Assembly: GCA_965228065.1 (NCBI GenBank)
Contig: OZ245788.1
Location: 4,836,001 to 4,900,000, forward strand
Direction: 5' to 3'
Length of the DNA stretch: 64,000 nucleotides
Source: Sphingobium_A sp965228065
GTDB lineage: Bacteria; Pseudomonadota; Alphaproteobacteria; Sphingomonadales; Sphingomonadaceae
In this document: piece by piece, positions 35,726 to 46,051 of the stretch
Numbering within the stretch: position 1 is the first letter of the stretch
Layout: each line of letters opens with the position of its first letter
Program-made: the position numbers and the translations under genes
Notes under the pieces: model-generated
What the model saw: only the letters and a program-made list of their open reading frames with translations
The model's database searches: none
Told to the model about the DNA's origin: nothing

Positions 35726-35910
35726 AGATTCCCCTCGGCTCGAATTCCCGGATCGGCCAATCGCATGGGGAGCGCTAAAATCTGGTTAACGATGCGAAAG
35801 CCGTTCCTGATGCCGCCCGTCTTCAAGTCATGCTGAATTTTGTGCTAATCACCCCTTAGGATTTTACACTTATGATAACCTGCAGTGACGATTTTCAGGG
35901 ATTTGGGCAG

Positions 35911-36912
35911 ATGCGGTTCGTGGGGATGATAGGGCTGGGCCTGGCATTGGGAAGCCTTGCGGCGCCTGCACTGGCGGACGTGAAGGCCGGTGTGGATGCC
36001 TGGCAGCGCGGCGAATATGCCGCCGCGGTCAAGGAATGGCGCCCCGCCGCGATCGCCGGCGATGCCGACGCGCAATTCAACCTGGCGCAAGCCTATAAAC
36101 TCGGCCGCGGCGTCCCCATCGATTTGAAGCAGGCCGAATCCTGGTATCAGAAGGCCGCTCAACAGGGCCATGTCCAGGCACAGGACAATTACGGGCTTGT
36201 CCTGTTCCAGAACGGCAACCGCCAGGAAGCCCTGCCCTGGATCGAAAAATCGGCGGATCGCGGCGAACCGCGCGCGCAATATGTGCTGGGCACCGCATTG
36301 TTCAATGGCGACCTGACCGGCAAGGACTGGGTGCGCGCCTATGCGCTGATGACGCGGGCATCGTCGGCCGGCCTGCCTCAGGCGTCCAGCACGCTGGCGC
36401 AGATGGACCAGTATATCCCGCTCGACCAGCGCCAGAAGGGAACGACTCTCGCACGCGATCTGGAACTCAAGGCGGCGAAACCGCAGATGGCAGCTATCAC
36501 CCCGACAGAATTGCCGCCTTCCCGCTCCGCGTCACAGGGCCCCGGCACCAGTTATCCACCGCCAGGCGCAGCACGCCCGGCTCCAGCCGCCGCGCCGGCG
36601 TCACGACCTGCAACCGTCACACCGCCGCCCAGGGTCGCCTTTCCCGCAGAACGGACGCCGGCACCTGCTCAAGCGCGCGCCGGTGCCTGGCGTATCCAGC
36701 TTGGCGCATTCAGCGAACAGGGCCGCGCAAAAGCATTGTGGACCTCGCTCGAACGCAGCGTTTCCGGGCTGGGTGGGCTTCAGTCGTTCATGGTGAAGGC
36801 GGGACCGATCACCAAGCTTCAGGCCGGCCCCTTCGCAACCAAGGCGCAGGCCGAAAGCCAGTGCGTGGCGGTCAAGCGCTCCGGTCAGGCTTGTCTGGCG
36901 GTGAAAGCCTGA
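35911..36912 (+). CDS. Secreted Sel1-repeat/SPOR-domain protein
   Basis: A 333-residue protein with a signal peptide (MRFVGMIGLGLALGSLAAPALA). Sel1-type repeats occupy about 22-150 (DAQFNLAQAYKLGRGVPIDL, AQDNYGLVLFQNGNRQEALP). A Pro/Ala-rich linker follows, and a C-terminal SPOR domain (WRIQLGAFSEQGRAKALW ending CVAVKRSGQACLAVKA). Predicted periplasmic septal peptidoglycan-binding protein. The ATG at 35911 gives a complete signal peptide. It is divergent from the parA gene, with about 185 bases between. Confidence 0.87.
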   Translation: MRFVGMIGLGLALGSLAAPALADVKAGVDAWQRGEYAAAVKEWRPAAIAGDADAQFNLAQAYKLGRGVPIDLKQAESWYQKAAQQGHVQAQDNYGLVLFQNGNRQEALPWIEKSADRGEPRAQYVLGTALFNGDLTGKDWVRAYALMTRASSAGLPQASSTLAQMDQYIPLDQRQKGTTLARDLELKAAKPQMAAITPTELPPSRSASQGPGTSYPPPGAARPAPAAAPASRPATVTPPPRVAFPAERTPAPAQARAGAWRIQLGAFSEQGRAKALWTSLERSVSGLGGLQSFMVKAGPITKLQAGPFATKAQAESQCVAVKRSGQACLAVKA

Positions 36913-36945
36913 TCGCTGACCTCATTCGATTGCCGTGAGTGTCGC

Positions 36946-38238
36946 TTATTCGGATACGCCCATCCGAGGTGAGTTCACGTCAGGCTTTCCAGCCGCAAGT
37001 CCAGCGGCGAACAGGAAGGCGACGATCATCATCGGGTAGACGAAGAACAGCACGCCATCGAACATGGCATAGATGGCGAAGGTATTCACGGCGAGGAACG
37101 CCGGGACTGCCTTTGCACCAGCAACTCTTGTTCCGCGAAACAGGTTCCACCATGCACTGATCGCAAGAAAACCGAACAGCAGTGTGCCAATCCCGCCCCA
37201 TTGGACGAGCGATTGGAGCAGGATATTGTGCGGATGGTGAAGGAACGACTTCGCCTCCGCCACAACGAAAACATACTGCCCCTCGGCATAACCGAAAAAT
37301 GGTCGTGCGAGGAACGCCTGCAAACTGGCGCCCCAAAGATCGACTCGACCGCTCGACATATCGTTGACGGATGCTTCCGACCCCGATGCCAACATGCGGT
37401 ACAGTCCGAAATTTGCTACAGGCGGTGCATGTAGCAGCGACAGTGCGGCACCGCCCGCATATGCGATCAGCAGAGCCGCGAGCGAGCGAACATGCCGGAG
37501 CGCCGGAACAAGCGCCGCGCTCACAAGACACGCCGCCAGCAATGCGAAGAGGGGCGCACGCGACCCCGACCAGAAGAACTCCATGCAGCACAATGCCGCG
37601 GCGACAACCGCCAGCCAGTAAAACCTCGGGCGCGCCTCTGTCGCGGCAATTCCCAATGCCATTGCAGCGCCGACGATCACATAGAAACCTGCATGGCGAA
37701 TATTGACGACCCCCAGTCCGAATTGGAGCCAGTCGAATGTGTCCGGCCGCGCGATCGCGGCTATGAACGCGACCATGATCGCGAGATAAAGGATCGCGCC
37801 CCCCAGCAATGCCCACCAGAGCATGCGATAGGCGCCGAAACCACGCGCGCGTAAAAGGTAAAAGACGCCCAAGCCGAACAGCAAATGGGTGAGCGTCATC
37901 GCGCTTCGCATCATCGCGGCACTGACGGACACCGCGACGAACAGAGCATCCCCGACATCGATCGCGACAAGAGCCGCAAGGGCCGCCGCAACCCAACCAG
38001 GCAACGTCAGGATCGTGGCGATCGGCCTGAACCCGGCGGCCCAGGCACAACCGATCGCCAACATCTCGATGGCAAGGATCGGTGGTGCGAGAAAGCGCCA
38101 GAAGAAAAGCGGGACAGAAGAATAGCCGTCGGGCGTCCAGGTCGTCACCGCCATGATCGCCGGAGCGAAGGCTACAAGAAGACAGGCGAACCAGATCGAG
38201 CGAAACCGCCCTTTCTCGCCCGCCTGCTCCATATCCAT
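36946..38238 (-). CDS. O-antigen ligase/polymerase-like membrane protein
   Basis: A 430-residue polytopic protein with about ten to twelve hydrophobic segments. The Wzy_C-like periplasmic loop is visible as SGRVDLWGASLQAFLARPFF with FFGYAEGQYVF, then the HHPHNILLQSLVQWGGIG motif that is typical of O-antigen ligases and related polymerases. It probably handles a polyprenyl-linked glycan in the envelope. No sugar-nucleotide genes are adjacent, so the glycan is unknown. It follows ettA by 23 bases on the same strand. Confidence 0.85.
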   Translation of the reverse strand: MDMEQAGEKGRFRSIWFACLLVAFAPAIMAVTTWTPDGYSSVPLFFWRFLAPPILAIEMLAIGCAWAAGFRPIATILTLPGWVAAALAALVAIDVGDALFVAVSVSAAMMRSAMTLTHLLFGLGVFYLLRARGFGAYRMLWWALLGGAILYLAIMVAFIAAIARPDTFDWLQFGLGVVNIRHAGFYVIVGAAMALGIAATEARPRFYWLAVVAAALCCMEFFWSGSRAPLFALLAACLVSAALVPALRHVRSLAALLIAYAGGAALSLLHAPPVANFGLYRMLASGSEASVNDMSSGRVDLWGASLQAFLARPFFGYAEGQYVFVVAEAKSFLHHPHNILLQSLVQWGGIGTLLFGFLAISAWWNLFRGTRVAGAKAVPAFLAVNTFAIYAMFDGVLFFVYPMMIVAFLFAAGLAAGKPDVNSPRMGVSE

Positions 38239-38261
38239 GCGTCCCCGCTCCGAGCTTGCGA

Positions 38262-39941
<1,680 letters not shown>

Positions 39942-40166
39942 CGGCGCAGGACTCCATCGGATAAATGCGGCTGAATTTCGCGGGCAGCCCTAGCGGAGGC
40001 AAAAACGCTTGGCAAACGCCGCTGGAACAGGCTGCTCCACTTATCGTCCGTCGCATCGCTTTTTGCGGAAGACCGGTATCCATCCCCGCCTGCGCGAGGA
40101 CGGGCTTTTCCGTGCGATGCGCCAGCCCGCTTGCATATCGGAAGCGTGGGTTTACCAAACAAGCCC

Positions 40167-41522
40167 ATGAAAAAGCTGATCCTGCTCGCTCTTGCGGCCC
40201 CCTCGCTCGCGACCGCCGCCTCCAACGACACTGCCGCACTGCGTGACGCAGCGCTTTCGGACGATGTCGCCTGGGATATCACCGAAGGCCTGACCACCGA
40301 GGTCGGCCCGCGTCAGGCCGGCACCGAGGCAGAAGCCCGCGCGCGCAACTGGGGCAAGGCGAAACTCGAAGCCCTCGGCTTCAGCAATGTGCGTATCGAA
40401 ACATGTGAGATGCCGGTCTGGACGCGGGGCGAGGAAAGCGGATCGATCATCGCCCCCTTCCCGGCGAAACTCTCTATCACGGCGCTTGGCAACAGCGGGG
40501 CAACGCCGGCCAAGGGCATCGAGGCGGAGGTCGTCTATTTTCCAACCCTTGCCGATCTGGAAGCCGCGCCCGCCGGAAGCCTGACGGGCAAGATCGCCTT
40601 TGTCAGCCATGCCATGAAGCGGACGCAGGACGGGTCGAGCTACGGCTATTTCGGCCGACTGCGCCGCAATGGTCCGGCAATCGCTGCGGCCAAGGGAGCT
40701 ATCGGCATCGTCATCCGTTCGATCGGCACCGACTATCATCGCAACCCGCATACCGGCGGCACCGTCTTTTCCCCCAATACAAAACCGATCCCGGCAGCCG
40801 CCAACGCCCTGCCCGATGCGGAAAATCTCGAACGCATCTTTGCACGCAGAAAACCTGTGCGCATGAAGCTGCTCCTGACCCCTGCCCGTTCCGAAAAGGG
40901 TCAATCCGGCAATGTCATCGCCGAAGTGCCCGGCAGCGACCCCGCTGCCGGCATCGTCACGATCGGCGGCCATCTCGACAGCTGGGATCTCGGCACCGGC
41001 GCAATCGACGATGCATCCGGCCTGGCGATCACCTCGGCCGCGGCAAAGCGGATCATGGACGCCGGGCAGCCCCGCCGCACGATCCGCGTCGTGTGGTTCG
41101 GCGCGGAGGAAGTGGGTGGCTGCGGCGGCCCGGATTATTACGCGCGCCGCAAGGACGAGCGCCATGCCCTGACCGCCGAATCGGATTTCGGCGCGGATCG
41201 CATCTGGCGCTTCTCGGTAAAGCTTCCCGATGGCGCCAAGCCGGTCGCCGATCGCCTTGAGCTCGCACTTGCACCACTGGGCATCGGACGCAGCGCGGAT
41301 GCCGCCAATGGTGGGGCCGATATCGCGCCGCTGGTGCGTGCAGGTGTACCCGTGATCGACCTGGAGCAGGATGGAACCCGCTATTTCGACGTGCATCACA
41401 CGCCCGACGATACGCTCGACAAGGTCGATCCCGAACAGCTTCGACAGAACGTCGCAGCATGGACGGCAATGCTGTCGATCGTGGCCAATGCCCCCGAAGA
41501 ACTCACCTCCGTTAACCGCTAA
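40167..41522 (+). CDS. M28 family metallopeptidase, secreted
   Basis: A 451-residue protein with a signal peptide (MKKLILLALAAPSLATAA). The zinc-binding sites of aminopeptidase-type M28 enzymes are visible as IGGHLDSWDLGTGAIDDASG (His, Asp), WFGAEEVGGCGG with the catalytic Glu pair, SDFGAD and a final VHHTPDDTLDKVDP histidine. A PA-like domain insert precedes the peptidase domain. Likely periplasmic or extracellular aminopeptidase/carboxypeptidase. The 225-base gap upstream holds no gene I can support. Confidence 0.9.
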   Translation: MKKLILLALAAPSLATAASNDTAALRDAALSDDVAWDITEGLTTEVGPRQAGTEAEARARNWGKAKLEALGFSNVRIETCEMPVWTRGEESGSIIAPFPAKLSITALGNSGATPAKGIEAEVVYFPTLADLEAAPAGSLTGKIAFVSHAMKRTQDGSSYGYFGRLRRNGPAIAAAKGAIGIVIRSIGTDYHRNPHTGGTVFSPNTKPIPAAANALPDAENLERIFARRKPVRMKLLLTPARSEKGQSGNVIAEVPGSDPAAGIVTIGGHLDSWDLGTGAIDDASGLAITSAAAKRIMDAGQPRRTIRVVWFGAEEVGGCGGPDYYARRKDERHALTAESDFGADRIWRFSVKLPDGAKPVADRLELALAPLGIGRSADAANGGADIAPLVRAGVPVIDLEQDGTRYFDVHHTPDDTLDKVDPEQLRQNVAAWTAMLSIVANAPEELTSVNR

Positions 41523-41536
41523 TCCTCAATTTATCG

Positions 41537-41564
41537 TTGACCGTGCAAGATTCATCGTTATTTG
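41537..41564 (+). promoter_or_regulatory. Likely promoter of the small lipoprotein gene
   Basis: TTGACC (41537-41542), 16 bases, TATTTG (41559-41564), about 57 bases upstream of the ATG at 41622. It is the only reasonable candidate in this gap. Confidence 0.45.
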
Positions 41565-41621
41565 GGTCGGCTCGCGACGGCGTTCGGGCCGGCCGCGACA
41601 AATGCTATGGGAGCAAACCGA

Positions 41622-41858
41622 ATGAAGAAAATGTCTTTCGTTCTCGCTGCCGCCGGCCTGATGACCCTGGCCGCCTGCGACAAGCCTGCTGAGAATGCCG
41701 TCGAGAACGCCGTCGAGAACGTCGACGCCGCTGCTGAGAACCTCGAGGATGCTGCTGGCAACCTGTCGCTCGACGCCGCCAATGGCGCTGCGAACGTTGC
41801 GGAAGGCGCTGCGAACGCTCTGGATAACGCTGCTGCCAACGTGGCGAGCGCTTCCTAA
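41622..41858 (+). CDS. Small Ala/Asn-rich lipoprotein
   Basis: A 78-residue protein with signal sequence MKKMSFVLAAAGLMTLAAC and lipobox Cys at 19. The mature part is an acidic Ala/Asn/Glu repeat (ENAVENAVENVDAAAENLED then AANGAANVAEGAANAL), predicted as an amphipathic helix like entericidin- or Lpp-type proteins. GGGAG stands about eight bases upstream. A strong terminator follows. It appears to be its own transcription unit, and such proteins are often abundant. Confidence 0.8.
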   Translation: MKKMSFVLAAAGLMTLAACDKPAENAVENAVENVDAAAENLEDAAGNLSLDAANGAANVAEGAANALDNAAANVASAS

Positions 41859-41898
41859 TTCAGCGCCCGCCCGCTTCGGCGGGTGGATGCGAAAAGAA

Positions 41899-41930
41899 AC
41901 GGGCGGCCCGATCGGGTCGCCCGTTTTTTA
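41899..41930 (+). terminator. Intrinsic terminator of the small lipoprotein gene
   Basis: ACGGGCG (41899-41905) pairs with CGCCCGT (41918-41924), with an inner CCCG/CGGG pair, followed by a T run. A short GC hairpin stands just before it. Confidence 0.9.
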
Positions 41931-42038
41931 TTGTCTACCGATTGATCAGAGAAACCTCGGGTCGATGGTGGAAAACGAGGGGCAGCCCCTCTTGCCAGTG
42001 TGCGGGATGCTCCGCTATCGCGAGCGACGCATACAGGG

Positions 42039-42113
42039 GGGCCTGTAGCTCAATGGTAGAGCTGGCCGCTCATAACGGCTAGGTTGGGGGTTCGAATCCC
42101 TCCGGGCCCACCA
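42039..42113 (+). tRNA. tRNA with CAT anticodon, probably tRNA-Ile2
   Basis: A complete 75-base cloverleaf with encoded CCA. The acceptor arms are GGGCCTG and CGGGCCC, the D arm GCTC/GAGC, the anticodon loop CTCATAA, and the T arm GGGGG-TTCGAAT-CCCTC. CAT can be methionine or lysidine-modified isoleucine-2. C4-G69, T12-A23 and C29-G41 agree with isoleucine identity, and the stem differs from the usual elongator Met tRNA, so I lean to Ile2. Confidence 0.9.
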
Positions 42114-42305
42114 CTATGCGGCCCCAGACCGATCAGGGCACGGCGCAATCCTTTTGCGATATCGCGGATTCGCCAAATCATCGTTCGATATCAATGATTC
42201 GGCTTCCCGCTCGCCCTGTAAATCGCACATTATCATCCGATGTTGGTCCTGACGGTCATTCAGGGCCTTCGCAGAACCGATTGAGGTTGCTAAGGGCTAC
42301 CGCGT

Positions 42306-42382
<77 letters not shown>

Positions 42383-42383
42383 C

Positions 42384-42421
42384 TTCTCGGAAAATGACGA
42401 CTTCCGGACATTTTCCGAGAA
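42384..42421. repeat. Perfect 13-base inverted repeat right after tRNA-Pro
   Basis: TTCTCGGAAAATG (42384-42396), 12-base loop, CATTTTCCGAGAA (42409-42421). There is no T run, so it is not a classic terminator. It may be an RNA end structure or a remnant of an inserted element. Confidence 0.8.
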
Positions 42422-42524
42422 TTGCGGCCGCAAGCCTGCTGGTGACAATCTCGCCGCATTCGCCCACCCTATCCTCGATTCGAGCGGACGCACCGCAGCG
42501 TGCGACAACGAGGACGACACAACC

Positions 42525-43118
42525 GTGCATGCCAGCGAATCCCTGCAGCATATCGGTCTCCCGCCATCCATAACTGCGGCATGGCAGCTTCAGTTGGCGG
42601 AACCGCACCGACATTATCATACGTACGATCATGTCGAGCATATGCTGCATCATCTTCCCGCCGCCGAAGCAAACAAGGAGATGATCGCGGCGATATGGCT
42701 GCATGACATCGTCTACGATCCGCACGCATCCGACAATGAAGAGAAATCGGCGCTTCAGGCGATGCACGACCTGAACGACACCGACATCGACGTGCAGCGT
42801 GTGGCCGACCTGATCCGCGGCACCAAGCACCATCAACATGGGTCGGATATGCAGAACATGTTGAATGATCTGGATCTCGGTATCTTCGGGGCGCCTCACG
42901 ACGCCTATGAGCGCTATACCCGCCAGATCAGGGCGGAATACGCCTTCGTGCCGGAGCATGCCTATACGACCGGTCGAATCGCGATCCTGGAGCGTTACGA
43001 CGCGATGCAGATATTCAAGACGGAGCGGTTCGCGCACCGAGAAGCGCACGCGCACGCCAATCTGCAATGGGAAATCGAAAAGCTGCGGACGACCGGATCC
43101 ACGGCAAGCCCGGCTTAA
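42525..43118 (+). CDS. HD-domain metal-dependent phosphohydrolase
   Basis: A 197-residue protein beginning MHASESLQHIGLPPSI from a GTG at 42525. The metal-binding residues of the HD superfamily are seen as HRHYHTYDHVEHML, AAIWLHDIVYDP (HD pair) and TKHHQHG, with a downstream DLDLGIFG aspartate. It is probably a nucleotide or metabolite phosphohydrolase. The frame upstream runs into tRNA-Pro and is not a plausible coding start. AGGA lies about ten bases before GTG. Confidence 0.82.
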   Translation: MHASESLQHIGLPPSITAAWQLQLAEPHRHYHTYDHVEHMLHHLPAAEANKEMIAAIWLHDIVYDPHASDNEEKSALQAMHDLNDTDIDVQRVADLIRGTKHHQHGSDMQNMLNDLDLGIFGAPHDAYERYTRQIRAEYAFVPEHAYTTGRIAILERYDAMQIFKTERFAHREAHAHANLQWEIEKLRTTGSTASPA

Positions 43119-43122
43119 ACAA

Positions 43123-44178
43123 TCACGGCTTTCGTGCCCGCCACGCGGCATCGACCATTTGGTTCAGCCCCGTCGGTTTCACACCGAGCTTCGCGAACTG
43201 CGCGAACACCGCGTCCCACCAGGCGTAGAATGTCTTCAGATCGGCTGCATCGCGCACATAGGGGGTATGCCCGGGCTCGAGCGACGGCGAATGGAAAGAC
43301 AGGCTGAAGATGTCCACGCCCTCGCCATCCATCACCCGAATCGCCTCGCAGGCTTCAGCCGCGCCATAACCCTCTGGCGTCAGCGGAATACGCGTGAACA
43401 TGCCGGTCCGCGAGAATATGCCTTCGCCGCGTGGAATACGCTGGCTCAGCCGATGCATCGAACGCCCCAATGCTCTGAGATGACCAATGAATGCCGCGCT
43501 CAGTGGCACTTCCAGCAAAGTGCCGTTCGGGCCGGCCCAGAAAGGCTCAAGTCCGAAATCGATGAAATCCGGACCGCCTTCCTTGTGGTAGCGGAACAGG
43601 CTGCGCACCGAGACGTCGAGCCGGTAATCCAGAGATTCGAGAATGGCCGCGCTGTTGGGCCCGATCCCGTAGCGCCCGGCACGATAAATATCGGGTCGCT
43701 TGCCGAACCGCTCGGCGATCCGCTCTGTCAGCGCGACGATCTTGGCTCGTTCGAGCGGTGGCGGCAGATTGCCGCAGAAGCTGTTGCGCGGAATCACCTC
43801 CTCTTCGAACGGAGGATTAACCCAGGTGTGAAGCTGCGTGCCGATCGTGCAGGCGCCGCGCTCCAGCCAGGGTCGCATGATCTCGACAGCTTCATCGCTG
43901 TCGGTGATCGGGATGTCGACGACATAGCAGGGCTCGACCCCGTGCGCCTCGAACATCGCCTGCCCTTCCGGCAATGCGCGCACCGAGACGGTCGCCACAT
44001 TTTCGCGGGCGAGCGGCCTGGACCAGTCGAATTCCTCTTCGGTATCGCAAACGACGAAGAAACGGCGACCGAAATCACTTGCCAGCGGCGCGTGTGCCGT
44101 AACGGGCGGAGGAATATCGATCCGCACGCCCTGGTTCGTCCGACCATCGATTCCGTCTTCGACGATGGCCTCAGCCAC
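43123..44178 (-). CDS. Polysaccharide deacetylase-like (WalW-type) protein
   Basis: A 351-residue protein with a (beta/alpha) barrel pattern like polysaccharide deacetylases: RFFVVCDTEEEFDW early, the QLHTWVNPPFEEE segment in place of the usual HxxH-type metal motif, and IFSLSFHSPSLEPGHTPYV near the end. The first aspartate-like position is DTEE. It may act on a cell-surface glycan. The upstream histidine-kinase gene overlaps its start by eight bases, so they are probably cotranscribed. Enzymatic activity is not certain. Confidence 0.72.
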   Translation of the reverse strand: MAEAIVEDGIDGRTNQGVRIDIPPPVTAHAPLASDFGRRFFVVCDTEEEFDWSRPLARENVATVSVRALPEGQAMFEAHGVEPCYVVDIPITDSDEAVEIMRPWLERGACTIGTQLHTWVNPPFEEEVIPRNSFCGNLPPPLERAKIVALTERIAERFGKRPDIYRAGRYGIGPNSAAILESLDYRLDVSVRSLFRYHKEGGPDFIDFGLEPFWAGPNGTLLEVPLSAAFIGHLRALGRSMHRLSQRIPRGEGIFSRTGMFTRIPLTPEGYGAAEACEAIRVMDGEGVDIFSLSFHSPSLEPGHTPYVRDAADLKTFYAWWDAVFAQFAKLGVKPTGLNQMVDAAWRARKP

Positions 44179-45883
44179 TCTTCTCTCCCGCCGCCGGTGC
44201 GCCGATCGCGCCTGGCAGGATCAATGCGAAACTGTCTGTGCCGATCACGAATTGCCCGCCCGCCGCAAGGGCGAGGTTGCGCACCAGCCTGAGCGCGAAA
44301 CCGAGCCCGAGCAGCGGCGCTTCAGGCCAGTCGCCATCGGGGCTGTAACCAGGGTCGAGCAGTGCACGCTCGTCCTGCTCGCCCAACGCGCGCGGACGCC
44401 CGACCTTCAGAGCAACCTGGAGCGTTTCGGCTTCGAGCTTGACGCTCAGTGCCTCACCTTTCGCGGAAACCGCGATCACGGCGGCGAGCAGGCGCGAAAA
44501 CATCCGTTCGAGTGCCGCCGGATCGACCGACAGCGCCGGCAGTCCGCGCGCGACAGCGACGCGAAGATGAACCCCGCGATCGTCGGTGAGCGGCGCCAAC
44601 TCATCACAGATCCGCTCGAGCAAGGCAGCGCCATCGACGCGAGCCCGTTCCAGTCGCAATGCATTGCTGTCGACCCGGGCCGCGGTATCAAGATCGTCGA
44701 CCGCGCCCAGCAAGCGGCGCGCCTCTCCCAATATCTCGATAGCCTTGGAGCGATAATCCAGTGCCGCCGGGCCGAGCATCTGGCGGTCGATCATTTCCGC
44801 GAAGCCGAGGATCGCGTTGAGCGGCGTCCTGAGTTCGTGAACGAGTTGGCGCAGCGATTCGGGCGGCAGCGCTGATCCGTACAGGCCAGTTCCCGCCGAC
44901 GCCCTTGCCACTTCGTCGATGCGCGGACGGCGCGCGGTCCCGCGATAGCCGGTGAAACGCCCATCCTTCGAATTGAAGAACGGCACGGCTGAAATTCGCC
45001 ACTCGCCGGAGGACGCACCGCCCCCGGCAACGGAAAGCCGCGCATCGCGAAACGACGCGCGACGGCGATACGCGCCGGCCACATGGCCATCGACGCCGTG
45101 ATCGTGCGCATCCGCAACCGCCGCCATCGAGATACCGATCAGCGGTTCGCGCGGGGCGCCCTCCACCCAGGTGACGATGCCGTCGGATCCCGTCTCGAAA
45201 CGGAAATTATCGGCAGTCGGCGGGTATGTACTCGGGCCAGCTTCAGCGGCCGGCAACGGACGGTCACGGCGATATGCGGCGATACGATCGACAAGCTCGC
45301 GGATCTGCACCCCGCCGGTGACCGGATCCGGCTCTGGCGGGCGATCAACGGCCTCCGGCGCATCCGATACCTCTGGCGCATCCAATTGGGTTGGCAATTG
45401 CGCCGGTGCCACCTCGCCTGCCTCTGCCGCCGGCTCGAACTCTGGCAGCGGACCGGCAATGACCATATCGGCAGCACCGAAGCTCGCCAGCGCCTGACCG
45501 ACCGCGGCTTCGAGATCGGTTCGATGGCGCAACAGCGCACGCACCGGCGGTGACAGTCGCGGCAACAGCGACGTCCACTGATCGGCATCGAACTGCACGG
45601 CACGCGCCAGCGGCGCGACGATGCTGGCACCATCCTCGGCAAAGAATGCGAACAATGTCGGCGGGATACGCCGCCCGGCAAGCGAACGTGCCGCCTGCGA
45701 TCGATCTGTTACGGGAACCGCGCCACGCCAGGCCCGCAGGGTGCCATAGATGGTGTCAGACTGATCGGAATCGGTGCGGGACTGCGCAACCAGATCGACC
45801 AACTGACGCCAGGCGACGCGACGTGCCTCCGGCGTAGCGCCCGATCGCGCAATCACCGTCGCCGCCATGTCGTCGAAACGCAA
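44171..45883 (-). CDS. PAS-type sensor histidine kinase with a degenerate ATP-binding domain
   Basis: A 570-residue protein from a TTG at 45883 (AAGGGG eight bases before it; ATG at 45868 is the alternative). A helical N-terminal region of about 190 residues precedes a PAS-like domain around 225-320. The HisKA helix LRQLVHELRTPLNAILGF has the phosphoacceptor His at about 349. In the ATPase half the N-box asparagine is missing (ERMFSRLLAAVIAVSAKG) and no DxGxG is visible, though GLGFALRLVRNLA remains. It has no transmembrane segment, and no response regulator is adjacent. It may be a non-kinase adaptor or a phosphatase. Confidence 0.82.
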   Translation of the reverse strand: MRFDDMAATVIARSGATPEARRVAWRQLVDLVAQSRTDSDQSDTIYGTLRAWRGAVPVTDRSQAARSLAGRRIPPTLFAFFAEDGASIVAPLARAVQFDADQWTSLLPRLSPPVRALLRHRTDLEAAVGQALASFGAADMVIAGPLPEFEPAAEAGEVAPAQLPTQLDAPEVSDAPEAVDRPPEPDPVTGGVQIRELVDRIAAYRRDRPLPAAEAGPSTYPPTADNFRFETGSDGIVTWVEGAPREPLIGISMAAVADAHDHGVDGHVAGAYRRRASFRDARLSVAGGGASSGEWRISAVPFFNSKDGRFTGYRGTARRPRIDEVARASAGTGLYGSALPPESLRQLVHELRTPLNAILGFAEMIDRQMLGPAALDYRSKAIEILGEARRLLGAVDDLDTAARVDSNALRLERARVDGAALLERICDELAPLTDDRGVHLRVAVARGLPALSVDPAALERMFSRLLAAVIAVSAKGEALSVKLEAETLQVALKVGRPRALGEQDERALLDPGYSPDGDWPEAPLLGLGFALRLVRNLALAAGGQFVIGTDSFALILPGAIGAPAAGEKSG

Positions 45884-45968
45884 GCTGTGATCCCCTTGAA
45901 TGCCGCATCGCCGCGAGCGTGAGGCCTGTGGATAGCCAAGCACGCCGCCGAGGGGAAGCTACCAAAAA

Positions 45969-46007
45969 CGGGCCGTTGCAATGTGGGACAATTGCAAACG
46001 GCCGTAA
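45969..46007. promoter_or_regulatory. Near-palindrome over the lrp promoter, likely operator
   Basis: TTGCAAT (45977-45983) and ATTGCAA (45992-45998) are perfect inverted arms separated by 8 bases, and the flanks ACGGGCCG and CGGCCGT extend the symmetry. The right arm coincides with the -35 hexamer. Lrp/AsnC proteins commonly repress themselves by binding such sites. Confidence 0.6.
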
Positions 46008-46020
46008 TTAAATTATACAC
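45993..46020 (+). promoter_or_regulatory. Promoter of the Lrp/AsnC-family gene
   Basis: TTGCAA (45993-45998), 16-base spacer, TATACA (46015-46020), about 31 bases before the ATG. It is the strongest sigma-70-like promoter that I see in the window. Confidence 0.65.
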
Positions 46021-46051
46021 TCGCTCCAATCAGCGAAACGGAAATTCCATC

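Noticed and set aside
33452..35836. A 794-codon open frame opposite the ParA/RHH/SPOR genes
   Set aside because: It crosses three confidently identified genes on the other strand and reads as arginine-rich, domain-free sequence.
39942..40166. Possible small gene between ettA and the M28 peptidase
   Set aside because: Short open frames exist on both strands, but none has a ribosome site or coherent sequence.
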